A stretch of DNA of 64,000 bases. Origin: Actinomycetes bacterium (GTDB lineage: Bacteria; Actinomycetota; Actinomycetes; Propionibacteriales; Propionibacteriaceae). The stretch covers positions 1 through 64,000 of the forward strand of contig JAUHXZ010000001.1 of assembly GCA_030426725.1 (NCBI GenBank). Reading direction: 5' to 3'. Of this stretch, positions 7,994 to 16,303 are shown piece after piece. The number at the start of each line of letters is the position of its first letter. Position 1 is the stretch's first letter. A program made the translations under genes and the position numbers. A model generated the notes under the pieces. It was given only the letters and a program-made list of their open reading frames with translations. It did no database searches and was not told the DNA's origin.

Positions 7994-9106
7994 TCAGACG
8001 TCGATCTCGGCCTCGCCGCCGGCGATGCTGTGGGGGCTGAACAGGTTGCCGCTGTTCTCCCACTCCATGCTGTTCTCGACGGTGGAGTCGATCTCGCTGG
8101 TGAACGAGTCCTCGACCTCGACGTCGACGTCGGTCGACTGGTCGTTGAACGAGTCCTCGAACTCGACCTCGATCTCGGTCGACTCGTCGTTGAACGAATC
8201 CTCGAAGTCGGTGTCGATGTCGACGTCGGTGGACTGGTCGTTGAACGAGTCGTCGATCTCGGTGTCGATCTCGAGTTCGTACTCCTGCGAGAAGTCGTTG
8301 AAGGAGTCGTTGATCTTGGAGTCGATGTCGGTGTTGCCGATGTTGATGTCACCGATCTTCACGTCGATGTCGGTCTCGAAGATCGAGGCGTCGTGGCCGG
8401 CCGCGACCGAGTCGTCGCCGAACGCGATCGTCGCGTCCTGCATGAACGTCTGGTTGACGCTACCGCCGGTGGAGCTGCCGCCGCTCGCGTCCGCGGCGCC
8501 GCCGGTGACGATCTGGTTGACGGACTGGTCGACCTGGAGGGAGCGGGCGTCGATGTCGACGTCCCCGGAGCCACCGCCGGCCATCATCTTGCTGAAGCCG
8601 CCGCCGCCGAGCCCGTCGAAGCTGATGTCGCCACCCGCGTTGTACTGGCGCACGCCGACCGTCGTGGAGTGGTCGTTCAGGGTCTGCGTGTTGAACGAGC
8701 TCGTGACGTTGAACGAGTCCTGGTTGCGGACCGAGTCGTCCTCGTTGAAGGAGTCCTCGATCTCGACGTCGACGTTGGTCGAGTTGTCGCTGTTGTCGTT
8801 GAAGGAATCCTCCAGCTCGACATCGACGTCGATGTCGGTCGAGTTGTCGTTGAGCGAATCCTCGACCTCGATCTCGGTGTCGGTCTCGGTCGACTGGTCG
8901 TTGAACGAGTCCTCGACCTCGACCTCGAGGTCGACGTCGGTGGAGTTGTCGCTGTTGTTGTTGAGCGAGTCCTCGACCTCCAGGTCGACATCGGTGGAGT
9001 TGTCGGTGTTGTCGGTCAAGGTGTTGTCGGACAGCACATCATTGTTCGACAGCACGTCTTCGGTGACGGTCTGAACGCCGAGAGCGTTGAGGTTGTTGTC
9101 GGCCAT
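7994..9106 (-). CDS. acidic SFND-repeat protein heading the GTPase operon
   Basis: The 370-residue protein has very few Lys or Arg, no Cys and no signal peptide. Residues 36-150 hold about seven imperfect units of the form EDSFND(Q/N)STDVDVE. A Gly-rich centre spans 150-215. The module at 216-266 (SVNQ, IAFGDDSVAAGHDA, IGDINIGNTD) closely matches the one in the IniB-like protein at 2907-3830. Four or five more repeat units cover 267-336. The alternating acidic/aliphatic pattern suggests stacked beta-strands or a disordered polyanion. It lacks the IniB-like N-terminal domain. The ATG is preceded by AAGGGA. The 185 bp upstream (9107-9291) should hold its promoter, but no clear -10/-35 is visible. 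It is probably a structural partner of the dynamin-like proteins. Confidence 0.7.
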   Translation of the reverse strand: MADNNLNALGVQTVTEDVLSNNDVLSDNTLTDNTDNSTDVDLEVEDSLNNNSDNSTDVDLEVEVEDSFNDQSTETDTEIEVEDSLNDNSTDIDVDVELEDSFNDNSDNSTNVDVEIEDSFNEDDSVRNQDSFNVTSSFNTQTLNDHSTTVGVRQYNAGGDISFDGLGGGGFSKMMAGGGSGDVDIDARSLQVDQSVNQIVTGGAADASGGSSTGGSVNQTFMQDATIAFGDDSVAAGHDASIFETDIDVKIGDINIGNTDIDSKINDSFNDFSQEYELEIDTEIDDSFNDQSTDVDIDTDFEDSFNDESTEIEVEFEDSFNDQSTDVDVEVEDSFTSEIDSTVENSMEWENSGNLFSPHSIAGGEAEIDV

Positions 9107-9291
9107 GGTCTTTCCCTTCTCGTGGTAGGGCTTCCTGAGCCCAACTACGCCGTTCGGCGTTGAGACGAGTCTGTTCCTTCTGGCCTCGCGGAACAGCGGG
9201 GATCACCCCTGAACATTCCCCCTGGGGGATGGGGGTTCCGGGGACGGGTATCGGGGACCGTTGGGGGTCGGGCAGGGGCCGAGCCCCGGTT

Positions 9292-11124
9292 TCACACCTT
9301 CTTGGGGGTCTCTGCGGTGGACAGCGCCGCGACGAACGCCTCCTGGGGCACCTCGACGCGGCCGACCATCTTCATCCGCTTCTTGCCCTCCTTCTGCTTC
9401 TCCAGCAGCTTGCGCTTGCGGGAGATGTCGCCGCCGTAGCACTTGGCCAGCACGTCCTTGCGGATCGCGCGAATTGTCTCGCGGGCGATGACCCGTGAGC
9501 CGATCGCTGCCTGGATCGGCACTTCGAACTGCTGCCGCGGGATGAGTTCCTTCAGCTTCGACGCCATCTGCAGGCCGTACGAATAGGCCTTGTCCTTGTG
9601 GACGATCGCCGAGAAGGCGTCCACTGGATCGCCGTGCAGCAGGATGTCGACCTTGACGAGTTCGGAGGCCTCCTCGCCGTCGGGCTCGTAGTCCAGCGAC
9701 GCGTAGCCCTTGGTGCGCGACTTGAGTGCGTCGAAGAAGTCGAACACGATCTCGGCCAACGGCAGCGTGTAGCGGATCTCGACGCGGTCGTCGCTGAGAT
9801 AGTCGAGGCCGCGCTGGATGCCGCGCCTGGTCTGGCACAGCTCGAGCACGGTGCCGATGTACTCGGCCGGGGTGAGGATGGTGCCGCGCACGACGGGCTC
9901 GTACACTTCGGCGATCTTGCCCTCCGGGTACTCCGACGGGTTGGTGACGTGGTGCTCGGTCCCGTCCTCCATGATCACGCGGTAGACGACGTTGGGGGCC
10001 GTGGAGATGAGATCGAGGTCGAACTCGCGCTCGAGCCGCTCGCGGACGATCTCCATGTGGAGCAGGCCGAGGAAGCCGATCCGGAAGCCGAAGCCGAGCG
10101 CACCGGACGATTCGGGCTCGTAGGTGAGGGCCGCGTCGTTGAGCTGCAGCTTCTCGAGTGCCTCGCGCAGTTCCGTGAACTGGTCCCCGTCGATCGGGTA
10201 GAGGCCGGCGTAGACCATCGGGTTGGGGTGCCGGTAGCCGCCCAGGTCCTTGGCCGCGGGCCGGGACTCGAGAGTCACGGTGTCACCGACACGGGACTGG
10301 CGAACGTCCTTCACGCCGGTGATGAGGTAGCCCACCTCGCCGACGCCGATGGCGTCGGTCTTGACGGGTTCCGGGGAGATGACGCCGACCTCGAGGAGGT
10401 CGTGGGTGGCCCTGGTCGACATCATCCGGATGCGTTCGCGGTGGCTGAGTTCCCCGTCGACGACGCGGACGTAGGTGACCACACCCCGGTAGGTGTCGTA
10501 GACCGAGTCGAAGATCAGCGCACGGGCAGGCGCGTCGGGGTCGCCCTCCGGTGCGGGGATCTGGTTCACGACGGCGTCGAGAAGCTCGGCCACGCCCGCG
10601 CCGGTCTTGCCGGACACCCGCAGCACGTCGCCCGGGTCGCAGCCGATGATCCCGGCGATCTCGGCGGCGTACTTCTCCGGGTTCGCGCTGGGTAGGTCGA
10701 TCTTGTTGAGCACCGGGATGATGTGCAGATCGGCCTCGAGAGCGAGGTACAGGTTGGCGAGCGTCTGCGCCTCGATGCCTTGCGCCGCGTCGACCAGCAG
10801 GATGGCGCCCTCGCACGCCTGGAGGGACCGCGAGACCTCGTAGGTGAAGTCGACGTGGCCCGGGGTGTCGATCATGTTGAGGACGTGGATCTTCCCGTCC
10901 TTCGCCCACGGCATCCGCACCGCCTGGGACTTGATGGTGATGCCGCGCTCGCGCTCGATGTCCATCCGGTCCAGGTACTGGGCCCGCATCTGGCGCGCGT
11001 CAACGACCTCCGTCAGCTGCAGCATGCGGTCGGCCAGCGTCGACTTGCCGTGGTCGATGTGCGCGATGATGCAGAAGTTGCGGATGATCGCCGGGTCGGT
11101 CTTGCCGGGGCGCGGAGCGGGCAT
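9292..11124 (-). CDS. lepA: elongation factor 4 (LepA)
   Basis: The 610-residue translational GTPase has [15 protein letters not shown] near residues 19-33, the switch region [20 protein letters not shown] and NKID. The EF-4-specific C-terminal domain ends in basic residues ([20 protein letters not shown]). LepA/EF4 acts on ribosomes, in back-translocation or 30S biogenesis. The length fits the family (about 600). The ATG start is clear. The gene is divergent from rpsT, a common actinobacterial neighbourhood, with 176 bp between the starts. A weak GC hairpin (9275-9287) follows the stop. Confidence 0.97.
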   Translation of the reverse strand: MPAPRPGKTDPAIIRNFCIIAHIDHGKSTLADRMLQLTEVVDARQMRAQYLDRMDIERERGITIKSQAVRMPWAKDGKIHVLNMIDTPGHVDFTYEVSRSLQACEGAILLVDAAQGIEAQTLANLYLALEADLHIIPVLNKIDLPSANPEKYAAEIAGIIGCDPGDVLRVSGKTGAGVAELLDAVVNQIPAPEGDPDAPARALIFDSVYDTYRGVVTYVRVVDGELSHRERIRMMSTRATHDLLEVGVISPEPVKTDAIGVGEVGYLITGVKDVRQSRVGDTVTLESRPAAKDLGGYRHPNPMVYAGLYPIDGDQFTELREALEKLQLNDAALTYEPESSGALGFGFRIGFLGLLHMEIVRERLEREFDLDLISTAPNVVYRVIMEDGTEHHVTNPSEYPEGKIAEVYEPVVRGTILTPAEYIGTVLELCQTRRGIQRGLDYLSDDRVEIRYTLPLAEIVFDFFDALKSRTKGYASLDYEPDGEEASELVKVDILLHGDPVDAFSAIVHKDKAYSYGLQMASKLKELIPRQQFEVPIQAAIGSRVIARETIRAIRKDVLAKCYGGDISRKRKLLEKQKEGKKRMKMVGRVEVPQEAFVAALSTAETPKKV

Positions 11125-11208
11125 GCGTCTCCTCGTCGATGAACATGGGACAGGCTATGGTCTCACGGATCAGGAGGCAGAGCGAACCCCCGGCCGGCCG
11201 GCACCGAT

Positions 11209-11238
11209 TTGGCAGCCGGGGAACCCCTCGGGTAATCT
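11209..11238 (+). promoter_or_regulatory. rpsT promoter
   Basis: TTGGCA at 11209-11214 and TAATCT at 11233-11238, separated by 18 bp, fit a primary-sigma promoter. They lie about 60 bp upstream of the rpsT GTG and are oriented towards it. Confidence 0.55.
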
Positions 11239-11300
11239 GGATCGTCGCGTGTTCCACGCATGACCGAAATCCAGAATTCACCCGTGAAGAGGCTTGCCCA

Positions 11301-11561
11301 GTGGCGAACATCAAGTCCCAGAAGAAGCGCATCAAGACCAATGAGATCGCGCGTCAGCGTAACAAGGCCGTGAAGTCGGCCCTCCGCACGCATGTGCGCA
11401 ACGTCCGCACCGCCGTGGCCGCCGGTGACTCCGAGAAGGCCGACGAGTACGCGAAGGTCGCCAACCGCGCCCTGGACAAGGCCGTGAGCAAGGGCGTCAT
11501 CCACAAGAACCAGGCCGCGAACCGTAAGTCGGCCATCTCGTCTTCCGTCGCCGCTCTCTGA
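11301..11561 (+). CDS. rpsT: 30S ribosomal protein S20
   Basis: The 86-residue basic protein begins [15 protein letters not shown] and has the S20 helical core ([16 protein letters not shown]). It binds 16S rRNA. The GTG start at 11301 gives the family's usual N-terminus and length; an upstream in-frame extension to 11139 does not look like S20. The gene is monocistronic, with its own promoter and a terminator, and is convergent with holA. Confidence 0.97.
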   Translation: MANIKSQKKRIKTNEIARQRNKAVKSALRTHVRNVRTAVAAGDSEKADEYAKVANRALDKAVSKGVIHKNQAANRKSAISSSVAAL

Positions 11562-11585
11562 CGGCACCGCCGTCGCGCCGCACCA

Positions 11586-11621
11586 CAGCGTCTTGACCCT
11601 CGGTCGTCAAGGCGCTGTTTT
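11586..11621 (+). terminator. rpsT intrinsic terminator
   Basis: CAGCGTCTTGAC (11586-11597) pairs with GTCAAGGCGCTG (11606-11617) through a 12-bp stem with one G-U pair. It is followed by TTTT, 25 bp after the rpsT stop. This is a classical rho-independent terminator. Confidence 0.85.
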
Positions 11622-11632
11622 GCGTGCCCTCG

Positions 11633-12658
11633 TCACCCGCGGCGTAGCTTGAGCACCCCGAGGACCATCCGCTCCAGCGCGTAGTCGGCGCTCGTCGCCG
11701 CACCCTTCACGTCCGCGTCGGCGACGGCGATGAGCCGGATGGCCTCCGCGACGCCACCGGTTTGCCAGACCCGGGATGCCTTGGCGTAGTCCTTCATCTT
11801 CCACGGCGGCAGGCCAATCTGGCGGGCGAGGTCCGCGTCGCTCATCCGGCTGCCTTGCGCGTCGAGATACTTGCCGAGGCCGCGGAAGCTCCCCGCCATC
11901 GCACTGGTGACCAGGACCGGCGCCGCCCCCGTGCTCAGCGCCCACCGCAGCCTCTCGAGGGCAAGGCTCGCGTTGCCGGCGAGGACCGCGTCGGCGACGG
12001 CGAAACTCGTCACCTCCGCCCGCCCGGCGAAGTACTTCCGGATCAGGCCGGAGTCGATCTCTCCTCCGTCCGAATCCGCCGCGAGTTGGCCCACCGCCGC
12101 GGCGAGGCTGCGCAGGTCGTGGCCGACGGCGGCTACGAGTTCGCCCGCGGCCTCCTGCCCGATGCGGATCCCGTGCCGCTTCGCCTCCTGTGCGACGAAC
12201 TTGGGCAGTTCCCACTGCTTGGGTGCGGCCACGGCCTCCGTGCGGACCTTCGCCTTCTTGAGCTTGTCGATGAGGCCCTTGCCCTTCATCCCGCCGTGGT
12301 GGACGAGGATGAGGCACAGTTCCTCCGGCGGATCGACCGCGACGGCCACCAGCTGATCGACGACCTGCAGCGGGCAGGCACCGACGTCGTCGATGACCGC
12401 CACGATGTAGGGAGTGAACAGGGACCCGCCGACGACCTCCGACAGCATGGCGTCCTCAAGCTGATCCGCCGTGATCTCGTTGACGTCGGCCTCCGGGTGC
12501 GCCTCCAGGGCACGAGCCGTGGTGTCGTCGACGACGCGCTGGGCCAGCAGCGATTCGGGGCCGGTGATGAGCACGGACGTGCCGAAGGGCGATGAGGTCA
12601 CGGGCCAAGCTTGCCAGGCGGCACCGACATCGGTCAGCCCGAGGGTCTGCTGCGCCAC
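11633..12658 (-). CDS. holA: DNA polymerase III delta subunit
   Basis: This 341-residue clamp-loader delta subunit opens the beta sliding clamp. It shows the family pattern: an N-terminal ATPase-like fold lacking the Walker A Lys, the conserved FTPYIVAVIDDV strand, LCLILVHHGGMKGKGLIDKL, and the C-terminal helical domain (LARQIGLPPWKMKDYAKASR). The predicted GTG start lies 25 bp inside comEC, so the two are coupled. An internal start after the first 20 or so residues is possible. The arrangement comEA-comEC-holA with rpsT convergent is standard in Actinobacteria. Confidence 0.9.
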   Translation of the reverse strand: MAQQTLGLTDVGAAWQAWPVTSSPFGTSVLITGPESLLAQRVVDDTTARALEAHPEADVNEITADQLEDAMLSEVVGGSLFTPYIVAVIDDVGACPLQVVDQLVAVAVDPPEELCLILVHHGGMKGKGLIDKLKKAKVRTEAVAAPKQWELPKFVAQEAKRHGIRIGQEAAGELVAAVGHDLRSLAAAVGQLAADSDGGEIDSGLIRKYFAGRAEVTSFAVADAVLAGNASLALERLRWALSTGAAPVLVTSAMAGSFRGLGKYLDAQGSRMSDADLARQIGLPPWKMKDYAKASRVWQTGGVAEAIRLIAVADADVKGAATSADYALERMVLGVLKLRRG

Positions 12659-14973
12659 GTTCGCACCTCCAGGCGCGCCCCATCGAGACCGACCGCGACC
12701 GATCCTCCGGTGTCCGTGCGCGCGATGTGCATGCCAAGACCGGTGGCGAGGTCGAGCGCCGCGCGGGCAGGGTGCCCGTACGGGTTGTCCGTGCCGGCAC
12801 TGGCCACGGCGAGCCCGGCGCCGGTTGCGGCGAAGAACCGGGCCTCCTGCCGTGCGGAGCCGTGGTGCGGCAGCTTCAGGACATGTGACTCCAGCGCGAC
12901 GCCGTTGCCCTCGGTGGCCCTCAGCGCCGCCCGCTGCCCTTCCGGCTCGGCGTCCCCGGCAAGGAGGACTCGCAGCCCCTCACACTGCGCAACCCCGACC
13001 ACCGAGGCGTTGTTCTCCGGGCTCCCCTCGCCGTGGGTCTCCGGGTCGACTCCGCCCCGCGGCTGCCACACCGACGCCGTCGTCCACGTGGCCCGTCCCA
13101 CGCGGAGGGTCTCCCCCGGCTCGGCGGCCCGGATCTCGGCGCCCGCCTCCGCGGCGGCGGCCTCGATCCACGGCGGCCTCGGGCCCGCCCGGGTGAGGAT
13201 CAACGCCGGCCGGTAGCGGCGGATCACCTCCCCTGCGCCGCCGATGTGGTCGGCGTGCCAGTGGGTGAGCACCAGCAACGGCACACGCGAGACGCCGAGC
13301 GACGCGAGGCATGCCTCCACCGGGCCCGCCTCGGGAGCCGCGTCGATGAGTACCCCGGCACCATCGCCGGCGTCGAGGACCGTCGCGTCGCCCTGACCGA
13401 CGTCGCAGAACACTGCGGACCACTCGCCGGGCCATCCGATGGGCACCGGCCGGACCACGGACCCCGCGAGCAACGCGCCGATCACCCCGACGGCCCCGAG
13501 GCGGCGGCGCAGCAGCGTCGGGAGTACGGTCGCGAGTGCCGCCGCCCCCACCCCGATCGCGACAAGTCCGACGGCGGTGGCCGGCCAGGGCCATGCCGGG
13601 GACGGCAGCGCCGCGCCACCTGCCGCGAGCCACAGGATCGGCTGCGCACACCACCCGGCCACCCAGCCGGGCCCCGCGGCCAGCCAGGGGGCCCAGCTCA
13701 GCAGAGCCGCCGTGAGTCCGAGCACGGTCGTGGGGCCGACGAATGGACCCGCCAGCGCGTTGGTCAGCACCCCCACTAGCGAGACCTCCCCGCTGATGGC
13801 GGTGACGAGCGGCTGGGTCACCACCTGCGCGGCGAGCGGCACCGCGATCGCCTCCGCGAGCCACCGCGGAGCCCAGTGCGCGAGGGCCGCGACCAGCCGC
13901 GGCCCCAGCACGACGATCGCACCGCAGGCAAGCACCGACAGAGCGAAGCCGATCGAGCGCGCCATCCACGGATCCAACCAGACCAGCCCCATGACGGCGA
14001 CGCTCAGCGCCCGCATGCTCCGCTGTCCCGTCCCGACCCCGATACCGGCCAGCGCCACGAGCCCCATGGCCGCCGCCCTCATCACGGACGGCTCGGGCCC
14101 GCACACCACGACGAAGCCGGCCACGCCCGCCACGGCCGCCGCGCGCACCGCCCAGCCCCTGAGCCCCGCCCGCCGCACGACCGCCAGCACGACCCCCAGC
14201 ATCAAGGTCAGGTTGGCCCCGGACACCGCCATGAGGTGGGTGAGGGCGGTCACCTGGAACTGGCGGCGCATCTCGTCGTCGACGGCCGAGGTGTCACCCA
14301 CGACCAGGGACGGCACCAAGGCCGCCTGCCGCGGCGGCGAGTGCGCAACGGCCTCACGGAGCCCCTCACGCATCGCGTTGGCCGCGGCGGCCAGCGGCGC
14401 GGGCTCCCCCACCCTCTCCGGGGTGCCGCGCAGCCGTAGCACCGCCGACGCGGCGTCGTCGGGCCTGGATGCGCCGAGCCGGACCCGCACCAGGTAGTGC
14501 GCGCCCGGGGTGACGGAACGCAGATCGTCGGCGGCCGGGCCCACCGCCATGACCACTACCGGCACGGCGGCCTCCACGCGCCGCCCCCGCGCCTCCAGCC
14601 ACACCAGCGCGGCCGACGCGACGACGGTCCCTCCCGGCTCGCGGGGATCGGCGGCGATCCTGACTCGTGCGGTGGCCATGGGTGCCCCGGCGGCCAGGTC
14701 CGCCACCACCAAGTGGTGGCGCTGCCACGACTGGACGCCCGACATCAGCCCCGACACCGCGAAGACCACGACCACCAGGCACAGCCACAACCGGCCCAGC
14801 CTGGCGGCGGTCAGCGCGATCAGGCCCAGTCCCACGACGACCGCCGCCAAGGTCGGTGCGTCGGGGCTCCAGCCGGCGGTCCCGATCCAGGATGCCGCCC
14901 AGGCGGCCGATGCGACAGGGACGAGCCGCCAGTCGTGCCTGGTGGCGGGCGGTGTCCGCGTGACTTCGCTCAT
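12634..14973 (-). CDS. comEC: ComEC/Rec2 family DNA-uptake channel protein
   Basis: The 779-residue polytopic protein has N-terminal transmembrane segments, a central Competence domain with many helices (HLMAVSGANLTLMLGVVLAV near the start), and a C-terminal metallo-beta-lactamase-like domain carrying LTHWHADHIGG. In the family it forms the inner-membrane channel for incoming single-stranded DNA. The ATG start is clear. The gene is followed by holA with a 25-bp overlap and preceded, after about 500 bp, by comEA. No type IV pilus genes are seen in the window, so competence cannot be inferred from this alone. Confidence 0.92.
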   Translation of the reverse strand: MSEVTRTPPATRHDWRLVPVASAAWAASWIGTAGWSPDAPTLAAVVVGLGLIALTAARLGRLWLCLVVVVFAVSGLMSGVQSWQRHHLVVADLAAGAPMATARVRIAADPREPGGTVVASAALVWLEARGRRVEAAVPVVVMAVGPAADDLRSVTPGAHYLVRVRLGASRPDDAASAVLRLRGTPERVGEPAPLAAAANAMREGLREAVAHSPPRQAALVPSLVVGDTSAVDDEMRRQFQVTALTHLMAVSGANLTLMLGVVLAVVRRAGLRGWAVRAAAVAGVAGFVVVCGPEPSVMRAAAMGLVALAGIGVGTGQRSMRALSVAVMGLVWLDPWMARSIGFALSVLACGAIVVLGPRLVAALAHWAPRWLAEAIAVPLAAQVVTQPLVTAISGEVSLVGVLTNALAGPFVGPTTVLGLTAALLSWAPWLAAGPGWVAGWCAQPILWLAAGGAALPSPAWPWPATAVGLVAIGVGAAALATVLPTLLRRRLGAVGVIGALLAGSVVRPVPIGWPGEWSAVFCDVGQGDATVLDAGDGAGVLIDAAPEAGPVEACLASLGVSRVPLLVLTHWHADHIGGAGEVIRRYRPALILTRAGPRPPWIEAAAAEAGAEIRAAEPGETLRVGRATWTTASVWQPRGGVDPETHGEGSPENNASVVGVAQCEGLRVLLAGDAEPEGQRAALRATEGNGVALESHVLKLPHHGSARQEARFFAATGAGLAVASAGTDNPYGHPARAALDLATGLGMHIARTDTGGSVAVGLDGARLEVRTWRSRPSG

Positions 14974-15023
14974 GCCCCGTGGTGGCGGTTCCCCACGAGG
15001 TTCTCCCGCGCCATGTGGCCCCT

Positions 15024-15448
15024 GTGGACAACGAGTTGACCCGCGAGCGCGCCGAGGGAATCTTCGAGTTCACCGGAGTACCCAACGGGACCATCGACAC
15101 GTCGACTGCGGCGTCGTGAACCTGCCGCTCCGGCCGACGCAGCCGGAGCAGGGCACGATCGAGGTCCTCGACGGCGGTGCGACCCTCATCGCGACCGGGG
15201 GGCTCGCCGCCGACCCCAACGACGACACAACCCTCCCAGGGGATGTCTCGATCGAGATGGTGGCCGACTCGACCATCAACGGCCGATACAGCGGCCGAGT
15301 CGTGATCGACGACGTCGGCTTCGCGATCGACTACTTCTGGCAGGTCGTCACACCCGAGCACATCATCGGGAACGTGTCCTCGACGTTCTCCCAGGAGGGG
15401 GTCACCTGCAGCGTCTACCGGGGCTTCGAGCCCACCTACGCCGGATAG
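15024..15448 (+). pseudogene. small frameshifted or split gene between comEC and comEA
   Basis: A plus-strand reading frame from GTG 15024 encodes VDNELTRERAEGIFEFTG... and stops at TGA 15117. A second frame starting at the overlapping GTG 15116 continues for about 110 codons (VNLPLRPTQPEQGTIEVLDG ... FEPTYAG) to 15448. Both halves have coding-like codon use, and the junction is a GTGA overlap. This is best read as one gene broken by a frameshift, or as a short two-ORF remnant. I do not recognise the family. The fragment resembles the C-terminal part of a small secreted beta-sheet protein. It lies on the opposite strand to the com genes, so it is an insertion between comEA and comEC. An exact CTGTGGACAACG motif overlaps the first start. 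Confidence 0.45.
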
Positions 15449-15471
15449 GCCGGTCGGAATTGCCCCGGACC

Positions 15472-16242
15472 TCACACGGTCACCAGCGGGCGCAGCTTCT
15501 CCAACGTGGCCGGGCCGATGCCGCTGACCTCCTGAAGCTCGTCCACCGCGGTGAAGGGCCCGTTCTCCTCGCGCCACGCGATGATCGACTGCGCCGTCAC
15601 GGGGCCGATCCCCGGCAGCTCCTCCAGTTGACCCGCCGTGACCTCGTTGAGGTCGAGCGGCCCCACGACCGCCCCGTCCACCGGTGGCGACCCGACGAGT
15701 TCTCCGCGCGGATCGTCGCGCGTACCGATGAGGATCTGGGTGCCGTCCCGGACCTCGGCGGCCAGATTGAGGTCCGCCGGGTCCGCGGCGTCGGCGAGCC
15801 CGCCGGCCGCCGCGATGGCGTCCAGGACGATGGCCCCCTCCGGCACGGTGACAACGCCGGGGCGTTCGACCTCGCCCGCGACGTGGACCCTGACCATCGG
15901 GGTGGGCGACGGCGTCGGCGGGGCGGCCTGCACCGACCCCGCTGATGTCGGCTCGACGGGAACCTCCGTGGCCTCCGATCTGGTGAGGGCGGCCACGGCG
16001 ACACCGACCGCACACAGCAGCAGGACGGCGACGACGAGCAGATGCTGCCGGGTGAGGCGCCGTGGCACCGGAAGGACGGTGGCCCCGTCCCGGCGCGGCT
16101 CCGGGCTAACGACGCCAGGTGCTCCGACGGGGGCGGCGTCCTCGTCCCGCAGGGCTCTCCGGGGCGCACTCAGCGGCGGCCTGCCGGCGCTCACATAGGC
16201 GAGGCGGGCCCTCGCGACCTGTTCGGCGTCCCGGGAGTCCAT
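15472..16242 (-). CDS. comEA: ComEA family DNA-binding protein
   Basis: The 256-residue protein has a cytoplasmic Pro-rich N-terminus and one transmembrane helix (LLVVAVLLLCAVGVAVAAL, about 69-87). A Thr/Pro linker and an SLBB domain (VRVHVAGEVERPGVVTVPEG) follow. The C-terminal helix-hairpin-helix pair (LEELPGIGPVTAQSIIAWR and VSGIGPATLEKLRPLV) binds double-stranded DNA. In competent bacteria ComEA receives DNA at the cell surface and hands it to ComEC, which is encoded downstream on the same strand. About 500 bp with an opposing gene remnant separate the two, so cotranscription is uncertain. Confidence 0.92.
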   Translation of the reverse strand: MDSRDAEQVARARLAYVSAGRPPLSAPRRALRDEDAAPVGAPGVVSPEPRRDGATVLPVPRRLTRQHLLVVAVLLLCAVGVAVAALTRSEATEVPVEPTSAGSVQAAPPTPSPTPMVRVHVAGEVERPGVVTVPEGAIVLDAIAAAGGLADAADPADLNLAAEVRDGTQILIGTRDDPRGELVGSPPVDGAVVGPLDLNEVTAGQLEELPGIGPVTAQSIIAWREENGPFTAVDELQEVSGIGPATLEKLRPLVTV

Positions 16243-16255
16243 GCCCCCGTGATGG

Positions 16256-16289
16256 CCGGTTTCCCACCTGGCTTCCCGGGTGGGACCGG
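16256..16289 (-). terminator. hairpin between leuS and comEA
   Basis: CCGG/TTTCCCACC (16256-16268) pairs with GGGTGGGA/CCGG (16278-16289) around a short loop, 15 bp after the leuS stop. No strong U-tract follows. It probably ends or limits leuS transcription before comEA. Confidence 0.5.
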
Positions 16290-16303
16290 CGCTGTGGACA
16301 ACG

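Noticed and set aside
8030-9163. Long plus-strand ORF of 377 codons opposite the SFND-repeat gene
   Set aside because: It is the low-complexity mirror of the repeat gene (Val/Asp/Leu-rich), with no start signal. The minus frame has the conserved module and a ribosome site.
15024-15448. Programmed frameshift joining the two small frames
   Set aside because: No slippery heptamer or downstream pseudoknot is evident at the GTGA junction; a plain frameshift or remnant is simpler.
14510-15448. 312-codon plus-strand ORF across the start of comEC
   Set aside because: Its first 200 codons lie antisense to comEC and look non-coding; only the last 110 codons have coding character.
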